DNA of 54,428 bases, taken from positions 1 through 54,428 of the forward strand of contig JACRJV010000017.1 of NCBI GenBank assembly GCA_016215325.1, written 5' to 3'. Source of the stretch: Candidatus Uhrbacteria bacterium (lineage in GTDB: Bacteria > Patescibacteriota > Patescibacteriia > JACRJV01). Within the stretch, counting starts at the first letter, position 1, and every line of letters begins with the position of its first letter. This document shows, one piece after another, positions 1-8,853 of this stretch. The notes beneath the pieces were generated by a model that made no database searches, was not told the origin of the DNA, and worked only from the letters and a program-made list of their open reading frames with translations. Both the position numbers and the translations under genes were made by a program.

Positions 1-963
1 GGAGCAAAAATACTACCACAACACCCCGTGATCTTCGTTCCCGGCATCAAAGGATCGGTGCTGGAACGCAATGGCAACACAGTCTGGCTCACGGTTAGTG
101 AGTTGTTGGGCGCGGGGGAGCCACTCACCTGGTCGCCCGATGATGGAGTCACCACTTTACGAGCATTTGATCGGCTCACCATCATCCCATGGCTGGCAGA
201 ATATCGACCGTATTATCAAATCATCGCTCAGCTTGCTTGTACAAAAGATGGGTATGTGTTCCCATACGATTGGCGAGCGCCTCCAGCGCGAAACGCCGAA
301 CAATTCCTTGGACTCGTGAACGCCGTTATTCAAGAAACCGGACAGCGCCCCTCCGTAGTGGCGCACAGCATGGGCGGATTGATTGCGCATACGGTGGTCA
401 AAGAGCATCCGGAAAAATTTAATCGCGTGGTCTATGTTACGGTCCCGTTCGATCCCGGCATCGGATACCTCGATGATCTCACGAATGGCTCGCTGACGGG
501 GGTAAACGCAACGCTATTATCCTCTGATACGTTGTTTACGCACCCGGCCAGTTTCTTATTGTTACCGCATAACGGAACGCATCGCTACCGTGGGAACGAC
601 TTGATGGATGCGGCCGTTTGGAAAAAATTTCGATTGAGCGCGTTTTCGCGTGCGTCCGTGGATGAGCCAGCGTTCCAGAAACTTCTTGATGATACCGTTG
701 CGTATCATCAACGGCTTGATCGACCGACAGAAATCGCCTTGCCAACGCTGCTGGTAGTAGGGACTGGGCACGCAACGGTTTTTGAAATCAACCAGCAAGG
801 AAACCGAGTCATGAAAGACGGGGATGGACGCGTTTGCCGGCAGTGTAGCGCACCCCAGGATCATTTTTTGGCTCTGGAAAAACAATCCACAACACTTCAC
901 CATGGTCAGCAATTGAATGACCCCAAACTTGTGTCGGATATCATGCATTTCTTAACAAAATAG
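1..963 (+). CDS. LCAT-like alpha/beta hydrolase (5' end cut by window edge)
   Basis: The reading frame is open from base 1, and the residues before the first possible GTG start (28) already look like the conserved beginning of the fold (PVIFVPGIKGS). I therefore read the gene as truncated by the window edge. It matches the lecithin:cholesterol acyltransferase/lipase family: nucleophile elbow AHSMGG (about residue 114 counted from GTG 28), a GDGRV motif where the family has the catalytic Asp (GDGTV), and a late His in HHGQQLNDPKL. A role in hydrolysis or transacylation of lipid esters is inferred from the family. The substrate is unknown. Confidence 0.8.
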   Translation, partial: GAKILPQHPVIFVPGIKGSVLERNGNTVWLTVSELLGAGEPLTWSPDDGVTTLRAFDRLTIIPWLAEYRPYYQIIAQLACTKDGYVFPYDWRAPPARNAEQFLGLVNAVIQETGQRPSVVAHSMGGLIAHTVVKEHPEKFNRVVYVTVPFDPGIGYLDDLTNGSLTGVNATLLSSDTLFTHPASFLLLPHNGTHRYRGNDLMDAAVWKKFRLSAFSRASVDEPAFQKLLDDTVAYHQRLDRPTEIALPTLLVVGTGHATVFEINQQGNRVMKDGDGRVCRQCSAPQDHFLALEKQSTTLHHGQQLNDPKLVSDIMHFLTK

Positions 964-970
964 GCGAAGG

Positions 971-999
971 TTGCCCTAAATCGGTATTTGTGGTATACT
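971..999 (+). promoter_or_regulatory. sigma-70 promoter of DUF378 gene
   Basis: TTGCCC, 17 bp spacer, TATACT. Transcription would start near 1006, about 30 bases before the DUF378 start codon. No clear Shine-Dalgarno sequence follows. Confidence 0.65.
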
Positions 1000-1035
1000 A
1001 TATAAAGTATTTACCATTTACTCATCTTCACTCGT

Positions 1036-1278
1036 ATGATGAATCATAAGTGCACACCGGCATCGGTAGCCTGGGTACTCCTGATTGTCGGAGGACTCAA
1101 CTGGGGCTTGGTTGGCCTTGGAGGATTCTTTGGTGACAACTGGAATGTTGTTAATCTCCTGTTGGGTAGTTGGCCCAAAGTCGAGTGGATCGTCTATGTG
1201 CTCGTTGGCGTATCTGCCGTTGCGAGCATGATGGGATGCCGATGTAAGACCTGCATGGCAGAAAAGTCTGCGGCATAG
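1036..1278 (+). CDS. DUF378 family small membrane protein
   Basis: An 80-residue protein with two hydrophobic helices (about 10-30 and 50-67). The first carries the family hallmark LLIVGGLNWGLVGL, which identifies DUF378 (YuzA-like). It is an integral membrane protein of unknown function. The N-terminus has one Cys, and the C-terminus has a Cys pair (GCRCKTC) that is unusual for the family and could bind metal or form disulfides; this is inference. It has its own promoter and is followed by a strong hairpin terminator, so it is probably monocistronic. Confidence 0.85.
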   Translation: MMNHKCTPASVAWVLLIVGGLNWGLVGLGGFFGDNWNVVNLLLGSWPKVEWIVYVLVGVSAVASMMGCRCKTCMAEKSAA

Positions 1279-1294
1279 TAGCAATGACGGAATA

Positions 1295-1334
1295 ACACCC
1301 TGGCAGCGGGTGATTTCCGCTCCAGGGTGTTTTG
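1295..1334 (+). terminator. Rho-independent terminator after DUF378 gene
   Basis: ACACCCTGG (1295-1303) pairs with CCAGGGTGT (1322-1330), and AGCGG with CCGCT inside it (one bulged C), closed by a 7-base loop and followed by TTTTG. It ends five bases before the ABC exporter start codon, so it also occupies that gene's 5' leader. Confidence 0.85.
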
Positions 1335-1338
1335 AATT

Positions 1339-3111
1339 ATGCGCGTGACCACGTGGACAATTTTTCGCGAATACCTTCGATCATTGAAGCGCTATCGGGC
1401 GTTGGTCACCTTCATTGTTGTGATGGTGGCCATCGCTTCGATGATTGAGGTCGCAGTCCCGCTCTTTTATAAGCGGTTTTTTGACGTGCTCTCGGGCCCG
1501 GCAGCTTCCTACACCGTCCTTCGGAACACGATCGTGACGATTGCCATCTTGAACGGTTGTATTTGGCTTTTGTACCGTTTGGCAGCGGCAGGAGAAATTT
1601 ACCTCATGGGCAACATGAATGTCGACCTCATCCAACGGGGGTATGATTATCTGCAATTCCATTCATTCCGGTTTTTCTCCAACAGTTTTGTGGGGTCGTT
1701 GGTGAAGAAAGTCACACGCTTCAATCGCTCCTTTGAAACCATCGAAGATAAGATTCTTTGGAACCTGTACCCGCTGGCGCTGCGCATCATCGCCGTGGTG
1801 GCGGTGCTCTTTACGGTCCATCGGACCATCGCGATCATTCTCTTGATGTGGACGCTGCTTTTTTTGTTCTTTAATTACTGGTTTGCCGTATGGAAGTTGC
1901 CATACGATGAGCGCCGTGCTGCCAAAGATAGCGAAATTACGGGCGTGCTGGCCGATGCCATCACCAATCATAGCAACATTCATTTGTTCTCAGGGTTCCG
2001 ATTTGAGCTTGCCCGGCTCCAGAATGTGGCCAATCAATGGCGCAAGCTACGGGTTTTTACATGGTCGCTCGAGCAGGTTATGGAGTCTGCCCAGTTTGCC
2101 CTGGCCATCTTGGTAGAATTTGGTCTCATGGCATTAGCATTGCGGTATTGGCGCGATGGCTTGCTGGGCGTGGGCACCTTTGTGTTGCTGCAGACATATT
2201 TCATCCAACTGTTTATTCGCCTTTGGGATTTTGGTCGCAATGTGCGCAACATCTACGAAGCTCTCGCTGATGCACGAGAAATGGTCGAAGTCCTCTATAC
2301 ACCGCACGAGATTACTAATGCGCCGGCCGCCAAGATGCTGCGAGTAGAGTCTGGCCACATTGAACTCAAGAAGGTCACGTTCAGTTACCATCAAACGCGC
2401 ACGATCATCCATGGGATCGACCTTGCGATTGCCGGTGGCCAAAAAGTCGCGCTTATTGGTCCGTCGGGGTCTGGCAAATCGACCATCGTTAAGCTGCTCT
2501 TCCGGCTCTACGAAATCGACAGCGGGAAGTTGTTGATTGACGAGCAGAACATTCAAAAAGTCACCCAAGAGAGCTTGCATTCAGCGCTGAGTTTGGTCCC
2601 GCAAGACCCGATCCTTTTCCATCGGACGCTGATGGAAAACATCCGTTACGGCCGGCGCGATGCCACGGATGCTGAGGTGATCCGCGCGGCGACCCTTGCG
2701 CATTGCCATGAATTCATTAACGATTTCCCGAACGGTTACGAAACCTTTGTGGGCGAGCGCGGGGTGAAACTTTCCGGAGGGGAGCGACAGCGTGTCGCCA
2801 TTGCTCGCGCGATTTTACGCGATGCGCCGATCCTGGTGTTGGACGAGGCAACTTCGAGCCTGGATTCGCACTCCGAAGCGCTTATTCAAGATGCGCTCAA
2901 AAATTTGATGCACGGCAAAACCACGATTGTCATTGCCCACCGGTTATCGACGATCCAGCAGATGGATCGGATCGTGGTACTGGATCATGGACGCATTGTG
3001 GAGCAGGGGAGCCACGCGAGTTTGCTTAAGACAAAGGGCAGCATGTATCAAAAGCTCTGGAAGATTCAAGCCGGAGGATTTTTGGTTGACGAAGAGGAAG
3101 AACAGGAGTAG
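1339..3111 (+). CDS. ABC exporter, fused permease and ATPase (MsbA/MDR type)
   Basis: A 590-residue half-transporter that would work as a dimer in the cytoplasmic membrane. The N-terminal part (about 1-310) has six hydrophobic helices. The C-terminal nucleotide-binding domain shows Walker A GPSGSGKST (about 374), Q-loop VPQDP, signature LSGGERQR (about 478), Walker B ILVLDEATSSLD (about 498) and H-loop AHRLST (about 531). The family exports lipids, drugs or peptides; the substrate cannot be read here. The start codon follows the previous terminator by four bases with no Shine-Dalgarno, so expression is either leaderless or depends on read-through. The acidic C-terminus (DEEEEQE) is of no known meaning. 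Confidence 0.92.
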   Translation: MRVTTWTIFREYLRSLKRYRALVTFIVVMVAIASMIEVAVPLFYKRFFDVLSGPAASYTVLRNTIVTIAILNGCIWLLYRLAAAGEIYLMGNMNVDLIQRGYDYLQFHSFRFFSNSFVGSLVKKVTRFNRSFETIEDKILWNLYPLALRIIAVVAVLFTVHRTIAIILLMWTLLFLFFNYWFAVWKLPYDERRAAKDSEITGVLADAITNHSNIHLFSGFRFELARLQNVANQWRKLRVFTWSLEQVMESAQFALAILVEFGLMALALRYWRDGLLGVGTFVLLQTYFIQLFIRLWDFGRNVRNIYEALADAREMVEVLYTPHEITNAPAAKMLRVESGHIELKKVTFSYHQTRTIIHGIDLAIAGGQKVALIGPSGSGKSTIVKLLFRLYEIDSGKLLIDEQNIQKVTQESLHSALSLVPQDPILFHRTLMENIRYGRRDATDAEVIRAATLAHCHEFINDFPNGYETFVGERGVKLSGGERQRVAIARAILRDAPILVLDEATSSLDSHSEALIQDALKNLMHGKTTIVIAHRLSTIQQMDRIVVLDHGRIVEQGSHASLLKTKGSMYQKLWKIQAGGFLVDEEEEQE

Positions 3112-3262
3112 AACGGAGAGGAGGATTCACTTTTTTGGCTGCGGAACTCACGTCCCGATAGGGATCGGGAACGCCCCAACATGCATCATCGACATTCAAC
3201 CGCAGCATGTCGGGGCTCGCTCAAACAGTCCTCGCTCAAAAAAGTGAATACTCCTCTCCGTT
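3112..3262. repeat. Double-hairpin dispersed element, copy 1
   Basis: Begins on the base after the ABC exporter stop. Outer arms 3112-3136 and 3238-3262 are inverted repeats of 25 bp matching at 24 positions. Inside lie a box GGCTGCGGAACTC, an inner stem (3173-3184 with 3205-3216, 11 of 12 pairs) and a box ACAGTCCTCGCT. Copy 2 at 31703-31853 has the same boxes but different arm sequences that still pair. No protein-coding capacity is apparent. It could be a structured RNA in the leader of the HD gene, or a mobile palindrome. Confidence 0.75.
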
Positions 3263-3280
3263 CATTTGTTGGGAGTTGAT

Positions 3281-3898
3281 ATGGAGGATTGGAAGGCGCA
3301 GTATCGCAATTTCGCGCTGCAGGAAAAATTACTTCGGCAGCTTTTTGTTGACCGTTTTCCCGGCGATGAGTCCCGCCTTGTGGCTGCCCTGGAACTGGCA
3401 AAGAAAGCCCACAAGGGGCAAAAGCGCGATGAGGGGGACCCATATGTGATCCATCCGATTCGAGCGGCCCGGTATTTGGCCGAACACCTAAAGGAGCGCG
3501 ATCATGAAGTTATTATGGCCATGATCTTACATGATGTGGTGGAAGATACCACCGTCACGCTTGAGCAGATTCGCCAGCGGTTTGGTGATCGCGTTGCCCA
3601 ACTTGTTGATTCGGTCACCCGGCCACGCGCCAACGATGAGACAGAAGAAGAAAAGTTGACCAGCAAACCTCGGAACTATCAAAAGGTGCTTTCATCCGGC
3701 AACGAGACAATTCGAATCAAGGCTGCCGATATTTTGGATAACATGCGTTCCTGGGAAAATACCAAAGAGCAAACGCGCAAGAGTCCAAAAATATCGCGGT
3801 GGCTTGATGAGGCGCACCGGTATTATTTTGAAATCGGCTGCCGCGCCGGCGGGACAGTAGAGCAAGAGATGCGCCAGATTGCCGCGATGTTCAATTAA
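3281..3898 (+). CDS. HD-domain phosphohydrolase (RelA/SpoT hydrolase-like)
   Basis: About 205 residues from ATG 3281, chosen because GGGAG lies five bases before it. The sequence has the metal-site pattern of ppGpp hydrolase-type HD domains: H in the YVIHPIRAA stretch, the HD pair in MILHDVVEDT (about 83), and IKAADILDNM further on. There is no synthetase, TGS or ACT domain, so it resembles the small stand-alone hydrolases (MESH1-like). (p)ppGpp hydrolysis is possible but other nucleotides are equally so. It sits directly behind the double-hairpin element. Confidence 0.8.
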   Translation: MEDWKAQYRNFALQEKLLRQLFVDRFPGDESRLVAALELAKKAHKGQKRDEGDPYVIHPIRAARYLAEHLKERDHEVIMAMILHDVVEDTTVTLEQIRQRFGDRVAQLVDSVTRPRANDETEEEKLTSKPRNYQKVLSSGNETIRIKAADILDNMRSWENTKEQTRKSPKISRWLDEAHRYYFEIGCRAGGTVEQEMRQIAAMFN

Positions 3899-3911
3899 TA
3901 TTCTTTACCTC

Positions 3912-3936
3912 CTTATCTCTTCATCTCTTTATCTCC
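3912..3936. repeat. Tandem octamer array (unit like TTTATCTC)
   Basis: Three degenerate 8-bp units follow each other. On the minus strand they encode the last residues and stop of rlmN (GDKEMKR), so the array has supplied the C-terminal tail of that protein. Confidence 0.65.
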
Positions 3937-5037
3937 TTGGTTTGTCACGAGCTGTCCGCAAGCTGCTGCAATATCGTCTCCCATTGTTTTGCGGATCGTG
4001 GCGATTATGTGCTTCGCATGGAGAGCGGCTACAAAGCGTTCGGCGGCGCTTTGCGTAGAGCGGTTGAATTGCGCGCCCGTCGTATTGTAAGGGATGAGAT
4101 TCACTTTTACTTGCCCAATCCCGTTGACAAATTTTGCGAGCTTGTTCGCATGCTTTTCGTCATCATTGACGCCCGAAAGAAGAACATATTCAAATGTGAG
4201 ATGATGTCGGCGATTGTCGAATTTTTTTAAATAGCGCCGACTCCAATCAGAAAGTTTGACAAGAAAATCGTCGTATGAGGTAGGAACGATCGCCTTGCGG
4301 GTTGTGGCATCCGCGCTATGCAGACTCACCGCCAGGCGGACATGGGGCCATTGGCGGTCTTCTAAAAGCCGGTCTAATTGGGGGAGAAGCCCAACAGTTG
4401 AAACGGTGATATGCGTTGGGCCGATGTCGGTAAACTCAAGGATCGTGCGGACTGCCTCTTTGACGGAATCGTAATTGGCAAGCGGTTCGCCCATGCCCAT
4501 GAATACGATATTGCTGATTCTCTTGCGTCCCGTTGGAAGACCCTGGGGGCTGCCATCTTCGTTCTCGTCATCCACTTCCATTGTCTCATGTGAAGCCCAT
4601 TCAAAGGAGTGCTGTTGGAGATAGATATTCCAAAATCGATATTGGTCGACGATTTCATCGCAGGTAAGATTGCGGATAAATCCCATGGTGCCAGTTGCGC
4701 AAAATGCGCAGCGCATCGCGCACCCCACTTGGCTGGACACACAAATGGTCCACTGGCCGCGGCGGTTTTGCATGAGCACTGATTCGATTAATTTTTTGTC
4801 TGACAATTCTAGAATCGCTTTTACCGTGTCACCGTGAGCGCTTTTGAGTACGGTATGGGCAGCGACGCTCATCCAGGGTAGGTTCTGCTCCAGTTTCGCC
4901 CGCGATGCCGATGGCAGGGTACTCACAGCAATCCAACCACCTAATCGATGATCGAATACGGCCTTCTGGATTTGATCCCAACGGAATGAGGGTTCGTTGG
5001 GGAACAGCGCTTGGTACTGTTGTCGTCGGGTTTGCAT
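3913..5037 (-). CDS. rlmN: 23S rRNA A2503 / tRNA A37 C2-methyltransferase RlmN
   Basis: Radical-SAM enzyme that methylates C2 of A2503 in 23S rRNA and, in many bacteria, A37 of tRNAs. The cluster motif C106-x3-C110-x2-C113 (VGCAMRCAFC), the upstream Cys99 in TICVSSQ, and the C-terminal Cys in AAACGQL (the mechanistic pair) are all present. There is an acidic insertion of about 30 residues after the cluster (around 148-178) that standard RlmN lacks. The final residues come from a tandem octamer repeat. A TTGACT-17-TAAAAT promoter places the transcription start about four bases before the ATG. Confidence 0.95.
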   Translation of the reverse strand: MQTRRQQYQALFPNEPSFRWDQIQKAVFDHRLGGWIAVSTLPSASRAKLEQNLPWMSVAAHTVLKSAHGDTVKAILELSDKKLIESVLMQNRRGQWTICVSSQVGCAMRCAFCATGTMGFIRNLTCDEIVDQYRFWNIYLQQHSFEWASHETMEVDDENEDGSPQGLPTGRKRISNIVFMGMGEPLANYDSVKEAVRTILEFTDIGPTHITVSTVGLLPQLDRLLEDRQWPHVRLAVSLHSADATTRKAIVPTSYDDFLVKLSDWSRRYLKKFDNRRHHLTFEYVLLSGVNDDEKHANKLAKFVNGIGQVKVNLIPYNTTGAQFNRSTQSAAERFVAALHAKHIIATIRKTMGDDIAAACGQLVTNQGDKEMKR

Positions 5038-5047
5038 AGATCATCAG

Positions 5048-5076
5048 ATTTTAACATCCGCTGATTGGATAGTCAA
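5048..5076 (-). promoter_or_regulatory. sigma-70 promoter of rlmN (near-leaderless)
   Basis: On the minus strand TTGACT (5076-5071), 17 bp, TAAAAT (5053-5048). Ten bases separate the -10 box from the rlmN ATG, so the mRNA would have almost no leader. Confidence 0.7.
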
Positions 5077-5101
5077 AGCCCGTTGTTCGTCTGTGCAAGA
5101 T

Positions 5102-5129
5102 TTGATACAGTACAGTCACTGTGTACAAC
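5102..5129 (+). promoter_or_regulatory. Possible promoter of the GT-B-like gene
   Basis: TTGATA, 16 bp, TACAAC. The spacer contains a partly symmetric GTACAG...CTGTGTAC stretch. The call is weaker than the other promoters listed. Confidence 0.35.
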
Positions 5130-5131
5130 GA

Positions 5132-5168
5132 TCTCCTCACCCTAACCCTCTCCCCATGGGAGAGGGGA
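5132..5168. repeat. CTCACCCTAACCCTCTCCC palindromic repeat
   Basis: A CTCACCCTAACC stretch leads into CCCTCTCCC, which is complementary to the following GGGAGAGGG, giving a tight hairpin (5146-5166) in the leader of the next gene. The same CTCACCCTAACCCTC start recurs at 47638. I know this type as a widespread intergenic palindrome in bacteria. Confidence 0.6.
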
Positions 5169-5182
5169 CACTCATATAGTCT

Positions 5183-6514
5183 ATGCATTCTCACAAAGCC
5201 TGGGTCGTTACCGTAGACATGGGATATGGCCACCAACGGGCAACGTATCCCTTGCGCGACATTGCGTACAAGGATATTGTCACCGCCAATCATTATCCAG
5301 GCATGCCCAAATCGGATCGCGAGTTGTGGCAAAAGAGCCAATATTGGTACGAAGCAGTTTCTCGTTTTAAGCAGGTTCCGATGTTGGGAGAGCGCGTCTT
5401 TAGCTTGTATGATCATCTCCAAGAGATTGAGAATTTTTACCCAAAACGTGACCTTTCCGCTCCGACATTATTACTCAAAGAAACCGATCGGATCATTCGA
5501 AGGGGGTGGGGCAAGCACTTGATTCATCAGCTGAACAAAAGAAATCTCCCCCTTGTGACATCTTTTTTTACCACCGCCCACATGGCGGATATCCACGGAT
5601 ATAAAGGACCGATTTATTGTATCATCACGGACGCGGACATGAGCCGGAGTTGGGTTGCCGTTAAGCCCAAAGAGAGTCGTATCCAGTATTTTGCACCGAC
5701 CTATCGCGTGGTTGACCGACTCAAGCTCTATGGCGTTGCCGAAGAGCGGATCGTGCTCACCGGATTCCCTTTGCCCAAGGAGAACAGCGGAGGCGCGCAT
5801 GAGCTCCAATTAATCAAACGGGATTTACTCGATCGTCTGCCCAACCTGGATACGCGACGGCGGTACGTCGAACAATATCATCGGACGCTCAAAGAGCAAC
5901 TGGGGGCCCACCCCAAAAAGAAATCACCGCATCCGCTCACTGTGGCGTTCGCCATTGGGGGGGCTGGCGCGCAAAAAGAAATTGCGTGGACGATCATGCA
6001 AAGCCTACGCCAAGCGATTATTGATCATCGATTACGTCTTGTCGTCGTGGCCGGCGTACGGAAAGAATTGAAGGATGAATATGATCAGAATGTCCGCGAT
6101 TTAGGACTCACGAGTCTCGATGGAATATGGGTTCAGGTTCTGTATACGAAAGATAAGTTTTCGTATTTTGAAAAATTCAACAGGTTACTGCGCACGACAG
6201 ACGTATTATGGACAAAACCCAGTGAGCTCTGCTTCTATACGGCGATGGGTTTACCGATTATTATGGCGCCAGCGGTGGGCAGCCAAGAGAAGTTTAACAA
6301 GCTTTGGATGAAGAGTTTGGCGGCTGGCATTGCCCAGCAAGATCCGCACTACGCCAATGAATGGCTGTTTGATTGGCTGGAAAGCGGCTGGCTGGCCGAG
6401 GCGGCAGTGCAGGGGTTCCTCGAAGCCCCAAAGTACGGTACCTTTAACATAGAGCGTATTATTCGTGAGCACCCTGAACAGATAAAAGCAGTTCGGACGG
6501 TGCTCCAATATTAA
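5183..6514 (+). CDS. GT-B-like glycosyltransferase (MurG/MGDG synthase-like), uncertain
   Basis: A 443-residue protein. The N-terminal VDMGYGHQRATYPL resembles the Gly/His loop that opens MGDG synthase and MurG-type glycosyltransferases, and a second Gly-rich segment, FAIGGAGAQKE (about 256-266), fits the start of the C-terminal Rossmann domain. Between them are ITDADMSRSW and the GFPLP step seen in the same fold. Later KPSELCFYTAMGLPIIMAP looks like the sugar-nucleotide site. Transfer of a sugar to a lipid or cell-envelope acceptor is inference. The next gene, a membrane protein, follows after 7 bp, so they may be cotranscribed. Confidence 0.55.
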   Translation: MHSHKAWVVTVDMGYGHQRATYPLRDIAYKDIVTANHYPGMPKSDRELWQKSQYWYEAVSRFKQVPMLGERVFSLYDHLQEIENFYPKRDLSAPTLLLKETDRIIRRGWGKHLIHQLNKRNLPLVTSFFTTAHMADIHGYKGPIYCIITDADMSRSWVAVKPKESRIQYFAPTYRVVDRLKLYGVAEERIVLTGFPLPKENSGGAHELQLIKRDLLDRLPNLDTRRRYVEQYHRTLKEQLGAHPKKKSPHPLTVAFAIGGAGAQKEIAWTIMQSLRQAIIDHRLRLVVVAGVRKELKDEYDQNVRDLGLTSLDGIWVQVLYTKDKFSYFEKFNRLLRTTDVLWTKPSELCFYTAMGLPIIMAPAVGSQEKFNKLWMKSLAAGIAQQDPHYANEWLFDWLESGWLAEAAVQGFLEAPKYGTFNIERIIREHPEQIKAVRTVLQY

Positions 6515-6521
6515 TTTTTTT

Positions 6522-7424
6522 ATGTCCAACAGCGAACTCATGGCGTATATCGCTAAACAGAAGAGCGCAGGGGTAGCGCCAGAGGAGATTGTGAAGAATT
6601 TAAAGAGTGTTGGTTGGAGTGACCAGGATATCAATGAGGCAATGGGTGGCGGTGTTGAGCAAGCAGAACCCGCCGGGACCAAGCCGAATATGGCGCTAAA
6701 AGGCGTATTCGATCTGCTCAAAGAAACGTGGGGGCAATTTATGATGCAATGGAAAACATTACTCGGCATCTCGCTTTTCCCTACAGTGGTGGGAATTGTT
6801 CTGGGCATCCCGTTATTTGCCATCGAATTTATTTCGGGGTTTTCTGAATCCCCCGATAGTGGAATGCAGACGATAAGCGGATTTATTGAGCTGGCTATCC
6901 GACTGATCGTTGCCGGTATTGGAATCTGGGCTCAAATCGCTCTTATTATGGCGAGTGTAAACCCCGCCATGGGAGCGCGTCAGGCGTTGAAACAATCATA
7001 CCGTTTATTGCCCGCCTATGCCTGGATTGCTCTACTCGTTTCCCTCGGCTCAATAGCGGGGACCTTATTGTTTATCATCCCGGGTGTTATCGTTTCGGTG
7101 TGGTGGATGTTTTCGCATTATGTCCTGGTGGGCGAACACCTACGCGGCACCAAAGCGCTGGGTCGTAGCCGTGCGTATGTCCGGGGGCGATGGTGGAAGG
7201 TTGTCGGCCGAATGATTGGATTTGGTGTACTAATGGTCGCACCAATCCTGCTGGTCATCGCGTTCGGTGGGTGGTTGTACTTCAGTGGGATAACCGGAGT
7301 TCCCATTGTTGTTAGTATCATTGTCGGTGTTGTATTGTTGATGGCCTATTCAGTTTTTGCCGGTCCATTTGGGATCCTTTACGTTTCTGCATTATATCGA
7401 TCTCTAAAACAACAGATAGTATAA
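6522..7424 (+). CDS. Multi-pass membrane protein with N-terminal UBA-like helix motif
   Basis: 300 residues. The N-terminal 40 ([16 protein letters not shown]... [13 protein letters not shown]) resemble the short three-helix UBA-like segment often found in CPR membrane proteins. The rest (about 75-300) has around six hydrophobic helices, resembling the membrane domain that accompanies glycerophosphodiester phosphodiesterases. I see no catalytic motif. Function unknown; close linkage to the GT-B-like gene suggests an envelope role. Confidence 0.6.
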   Translation: MSNSELMAYIAKQKSAGVAPEEIVKNLKSVGWSDQDINEAMGGGVEQAEPAGTKPNMALKGVFDLLKETWGQFMMQWKTLLGISLFPTVVGIVLGIPLFAIEFISGFSESPDSGMQTISGFIELAIRLIVAGIGIWAQIALIMASVNPAMGARQALKQSYRLLPAYAWIALLVSLGSIAGTLLFIIPGVIVSVWWMFSHYVLVGEHLRGTKALGRSRAYVRGRWWKVVGRMIGFGVLMVAPILLVIAFGGWLYFSGITGVPIVVSIIVGVVLLMAYSVFAGPFGILYVSALYRSLKQQIV

Positions 7425-7435
7425 CCATATTGCGT

Positions 7436-8767
7436 ATGAACCATTTGATCAAGGAGCTCCGTGCCCGTGAAATTCTCGATTCGCGCGGGAATCCGACGGT
7501 TGAGGTTGATTGCGTTTTGGATGATGGATCGGTCGGACGTGCATCCGTACCATCGGGGGCATCAACAGGCAAACATGAAGTAGTGGAGTTGCGTGATAAC
7601 AATCCAAAGCGATATGGAGGGAAGGGCGTGCAAACCGCTGTCCGCAATGTGACGGCATTGGCGCGGCTACTGCGGGGCGTCGATGCCTTTGATCAGGATG
7701 CCGTGGATGAGGCAATGATTGCAGGTGATGGAACAGAAAACAAATCGAGGCTAGGAGCGAATGCCATCCTGGGAGTTTCGATGGCAGTACTCAAAGCCCA
7801 TGCTGCGAGCGTGAAGTTGCCATTGTATCGACTGATCGCGCAACTGTATCGACCGCGTCAAACACATTGGACTATGCCGGTGCCCATGATGAATATCATC
7901 AATGGTGGTGCACATGCGGATTTTGGCGCAGACTTCCAGGAATTCATGATTTTGCCCGTAGGCGCCAAGACAATGGCCGATGCCGTCCGTATGGGGGCAG
8001 AGGTATTCCATACTCTCAAGGGGGTGCTCAAAAAGAAGGGGTTAAACACAGGAGTGGGGGATGAGGGAGGGTTTGCGCCCACGGTCCACCGCAACAGCGA
8101 TGCTCCAACGATGATAATGAAAGCAATCACATTGGCGGGATACAAACCTGGAAAGGATATTGCCTTGGGTTTGGACGCGGCAGCGAGTGAATTCTTTGTG
8201 ACAGGAGATAAAGAGATAAAGACACGAAGAGATAAAGAAGGCGGATATTATGATTTGAAGCGGGATGACAAGAAGATGAATTCGTTACAACTGATCAAGT
8301 ATTATCAAAATTGGGTAAAGAAATTCCCGTTTGTCACTATTGAAGATCCGTTGAGCGAGGATGATTGGCAACATTGGCCGGAGTTTACTAATACGCTTGG
8401 TAAGCAAGTGCAGGTGGTCGGTGATGACATTTTTGTCACCAATACCAGGCTGCTTGAACGGGGGATTGCTGCCGGGGCGGCGAATGCCATCCTTATCAAA
8501 GTAAACCAAATCGGGACGATCACCGAAACGGTTCGAGCCGTTGACATGGCTGCACGGGCGGGCTGGCACGCGATTGTTTCTCATCGATCGGGCGAAACCG
8601 AAGATACCACTATCGCAGATCTTGTCGTAGGGTTGGGTACAGGCCAAATTAAAACAGGATCGCTCTCGCGTACCGAACGCACGGCAAAATATAATCAACT
8701 CATGCGGATTGAAGAAGATCTGGGGAAGAAAGCTTATTATCCAGGCAGAGAAGCGCTCCGATATTAA
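7436..8767 (+). CDS. eno: Enolase (phosphopyruvate hydratase)
   Basis: Interconverts 2-phosphoglycerate and phosphoenolpyruvate in glycolysis. Clear signatures: SRGNPTVEV near the start, [24 protein letters not shown], metal-site [10 protein letters not shown], catalytic-lysine region LIKVNQIGT and the signature [18 protein letters not shown] 7436 gives the usual N-terminus ([19 protein letters not shown]); the TTG six bases upstream is less likely. Between ASEFFV and GGYYDL there is an in-frame insertion ([12 protein letters not shown]) encoded by a tandem octamer array at 8205-8239. It falls in a region where enolases normally have only a few residues. Confidence 0.97.
   Translation: MNHLIKELRAREILDSRGNPTVEVDCVLDDGSVGRASVPSGASTGKHEVVELRDNNPKRYGGKGVQTAVRNVTALARLLRGVDAFDQDAVDEAMIAGDGTENKSRLGANAILGVSMAVLKAHAASVKLPLYRLIAQLYRPRQTHWTMPVPMMNIINGGAHADFGADFQEFMILPVGAKTMADAVRMGAEVFHTLKGVLKKKGLNTGVGDEGGFAPTVHRNSDAPTMIMKAITLAGYKPGKDIALGLDAAASEFFVTGDKEIKTRRDKEGGYYDLKRDDKKMNSLQLIKYYQNWVKKFPFVTIEDPLSEDDWQHWPEFTNTLGKQVQVVGDDIFVTNTRLLERGIAAGAANAILIKVNQIGTITETVRAVDMAARAGWHAIVSHRSGETEDTTIADLVVGLGTGQIKTGSLSRTERTAKYNQLMRIEEDLGKKAYYPGREALRY
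8205..8239. repeat. Tandem octamer array inside eno
   Basis: Four units of the AGATAAAG type (one degenerated to ACACGAAG) lie in frame within eno and encode a charged loop. The unit is the complement of the array at the end of rlmN (3912-3936). Confidence 0.75.
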
Positions 8768-8850
8768 ATTTTCAATACCCAATTCCTAATGAAATGTACA
8801 ATGTTGAACGTCAAAAATCGTATTGAAAATTTGTAATTAGAAATTTTCGT
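8768..8850. repeat. AT-rich inverted heptamer-type repeat between eno and DMT gene
   Basis: The left part (TTTTCAATACCCAATTCCTAA) and the right part (ATTGAAAATTTGTAATTAG) are imperfect inverted repeats built from 7-bp-like units. They fill the junction up to three bases before the next ATG. Confidence 0.55.
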
Positions 8851-8853
8851 GGT

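Noticed and set aside
28-30. GTG at 28 as the true start of the first gene
   Set aside because: The frame is open upstream and the codons before it (PV) already match the family core, so the true start is outside the window.
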